A stretch of 6,323 nt of DNA from JBBSTY01 sp038235385. GTDB lineage: Bacteria; Actinomycetota; Acidimicrobiia; Acidimicrobiales; Acidimicrobilacustridaceae. The stretch's first letter is position 1. The number at the start of each line of letters is the position of its first letter. Below, in pieces: positions 5,201 to 6,323 of this stretch. Below the pieces are notes generated by a model. It worked only from the letters and a program-made list of their open reading frames with translations, did no database searches and was not told the origin of the DNA. The position numbers were made by a program, and so were the translations under genes. The DNA lies in the NCBI GenBank assembly GCA_038235385.1, contig JBBSTY010000180.1:1-6323 (forward strand). The letters are read 5' to 3'.

Positions 5201-5983
5201 ATGAACATCGTCGTCTGCGTGAAGCAGATCCCGGACCCGGCCGAACCGGGTGCGTTGGATCCCTCTGACAAGACGCTCAAGCGTGACGGGAAGCTCATCC
5301 TGGATGAGTCCGACAGCTACGGCGTGGAAATGGCTCTCCAGCTGGCCGACTCGGCCGGCGGCGGCGAGGTCACCCTCGTCTCGATGGCCCCGAACAGCGA
5401 AGCCTCGGGCCTGCGCACCGCGCTCGCCATGGGTGCCGCCAAGGCCATCCTGGTGAGCGACCCCGCCCTCGGCGGCTCGAGCGCGCTGAGCACGGCCAAG
5501 GTCCTCGCCGCGGCGATCAAGAAGGTCGAGGGTGCCGATCTGGTCCTCACCGCCACCGAGTCGAGCGACGGCTACACGGGCACGATCCCCGAGCAGCTCG
5601 CCGAGCTCCTCTCGCTGCCGTCGGTGACCTTCGCCAAGGACATCAAGATCGACGGCTCCACCGTCAAGGTCGATCGTCAGACCGACCGTGGCTACGACGA
5701 GGTCACCAGTCCGCTCCCGGCCGTCGTGTCGGTGACCGCTGGTGTCGTCGAGCCCCGCTATCCCTCCTTCAAGGGGATCATGGCGGCCAAGAGCAAGCCC
5801 GTCGACGAGGTCACCCTCGCCGACCTCGGCATCGACGCCGCGAGCGTCGGCTGGGCCGGCGCCGGCCAGGAGATCATCAGCGTGGAGGACGCCCCTGCAC
5901 GCGAGGCCGGCGAGATCTTCGAGGACGACGGCACGGGCGCCGAGAAGATCGTCGCCTTCCTCGACAACCTCAAGGTCATCTGA
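5201..5983 (+). CDS. etfB: Electron transfer flavoprotein, beta subunit
   Basis: The 260-residue protein is full length for ETF beta. It opens MNIVVCVKQIPDP, the standard first strand. The middle has TATESSDGYTGTIPEQLA (117-134), which corresponds to the conserved nucleotide-binding region (usually DGDTGQ-like). The family signature VEPRYPSFKGIMAAKSKP is at about 183-200. With ETF alpha it forms a soluble FAD heterodimer that takes electrons from acyl-CoA and related dehydrogenases and passes them to ETF:quinone oxidoreductase; beta also binds AMP. The alpha subunit follows 24 bases downstream with its own ribosome binding site, so the two form an operon. No Shine-Dalgarno precedes the ATG; a leaderless start is likely. 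Sequence similarity does not exclude a bifurcating ETF, but the absence of adjacent fix or bcd genes favours the ordinary housekeeping type. Confidence 0.95.
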   Translation: MNIVVCVKQIPDPAEPGALDPSDKTLKRDGKLILDESDSYGVEMALQLADSAGGGEVTLVSMAPNSEASGLRTALAMGAAKAILVSDPALGGSSALSTAKVLAAAIKKVEGADLVLTATESSDGYTGTIPEQLAELLSLPSVTFAKDIKIDGSTVKVDRQTDRGYDEVTSPLPAVVSVTAGVVEPRYPSFKGIMAAKSKPVDEVTLADLGIDAASVGWAGAGQEIISVEDAPAREAGEIFEDDGTGAEKIVAFLDNLKVI

Positions 5984-6007
5984 CCGCGAACCCCTAGGAG
6001 ACTGAAC

Positions 6008-6323
6008 ATGGCACTTTCCAAGATCTGGGTGTTCGCCGAAGCCGTCGACGGCAAGGTCACCCCCACCACCCTCGAGATCGTCACCAAGGCACGCAGCCTC
6101 GGCGACACCGTCGAAGCCGTCTACGGCGGCGGCGACGCAGCCGCCATCGCCGGTGAGCTCGGCGCCCACGGCGTCACCACCGTCCACAGCACCGGCGACC
6201 TCGGCGGATCACTCGCCGGTGTTCCGGTCGCCTCGGCGATCGCCGCGGCGGGGGGGGGCGGGCACCGCCCCCCCCGCAACCGGGTGGGCCCCACCAACCA
6301 CCGCCCCGACCAAGTCGGCCGGG
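6008..6323 (+). CDS. etfA: Electron transfer flavoprotein, alpha subunit, 5' part only
   Basis: The ATG at 6008 has AGGAG seven bases upstream (5996-6000). The frame is open for 105 codons to the right edge. It begins MALSKIWVFAEAVDGKVTPT and continues VTKARSLGDTVEAVYGGG, the usual N-terminal strand and helix of ETF alpha, which is then followed by alternating short strands up to ASAIAA near residue 80. The FAD-binding C-terminal domain is outside the window. From about residue 82 the translation becomes Gly/Pro/Arg-rich and departs from the family, except for scattered matches such as PTN and a final GR where FPTNYDGRDVAGR would be expected. This suggests bad base calls at a contig end and not a real change. 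It pairs with etfB. The identity is clear from the operon and the first 80 residues. Confidence 0.88.
   Translation, partial: MALSKIWVFAEAVDGKVTPTTLEIVTKARSLGDTVEAVYGGGDAAAIAGELGAHGVTTVHSTGDLGGSLAGVPVASAIAAAGGGGHRPPRNRVGPTNHRPDQVGR
6250..6323. other. Probable low-quality sequence at the right end
   Basis: Nine consecutive G (6250-6258) and eight consecutive C (6268-6275), both extreme homopolymers for this window, begin a stretch where the etfA translation stops resembling its family. The degraded text still tracks the expected coding sequence in places, for example CCCCACCAAC at 6289-6298. Treat the bases here as unreliable. Confidence 0.6.

Noticed and set aside
4033..5298. A 421-codon minus-strand frame over the lipid kinase and start of etfB
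   Set aside because: The DAGK motifs are in another frame on the same strand. This one is Arg/Pro-rich and overlaps the divergent etfB start.
5111..6187. A 358-codon minus-strand frame opposite etfB and etfA
   Set aside because: Both ETF genes are certain on the plus strand, and this frame is an Asp/Gly/Leu-rich shadow.

Overview
The window looks like chromosomal DNA of a high-G+C actinobacterium. It carries a WhiB-family iron-sulfur regulator and a PdtaS-type histidine kinase, strongly G/C-biased third codon positions, and several starts with no Shine-Dalgarno but a -10-like hexamer 7-9 nt upstream (leaderless style). I cannot place it to genus. The similarity to mycobacterial proteins is clear but not close, so a deep-branching group such as Acidimicrobiia is an inference.

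Layout from left to right: the 5' part of an acyl-CoA thioesterase-like gene on the minus strand (1-248, running off the left edge); a 174-bp divergent spacer holding seven copies of GTGGGC; a PdtaS-like sensor kinase (423-2033, +); a strong hairpin terminator (2081-2104); a WhiB1-like regulator (2161-2448, -) facing the kinase; a 214-bp divergent regulatory region with a good -35/-10 pair and a CRP-like palindrome for whiB; a glycerophosphodiester phosphodiesterase (2663-3379, +); a class I SAM-dependent methyltransferase (3449-4102, +); a diacylglycerol/sphingosine-kinase-family lipid kinase (4176-5114, -); and the electron transfer flavoprotein pair etfB (5201-5983, +) and etfA (6008 to the right edge, +).

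Two themes stand out. The first is regulation: the convergent pdtaS/whiB1 pair is also how I recall Mycobacterium tuberculosis Rv3220c/Rv3219, and the lipid kinase further on resembles the next gene there (Rv3218). The block therefore looks like an old actinobacterial neighbourhood into which the phosphodiesterase and methyltransferase have been inserted. The second is lipid and fatty-acid metabolism: thioesterase, phosphodiesterase, lipid kinase, and the ETF that takes electrons from acyl-CoA dehydrogenases. These genes are not one operon. Only etfB-etfA is a clear operon, with the phosphodiesterase and methyltransferase a possible one.

No mobile element, tRNA, rRNA or CRISPR array was seen, and there is no gene-free stretch longer than 300 bases. 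I saw no wholly new system. The points most worth a second look are the kinase's loss of the two sensing cysteines known from mycobacterial PdtaS, the CRP-like site before whiB1, a five-codon leader overlapping the methyltransferase start, and the last ~75 bases, which read like degraded etfA sequence.
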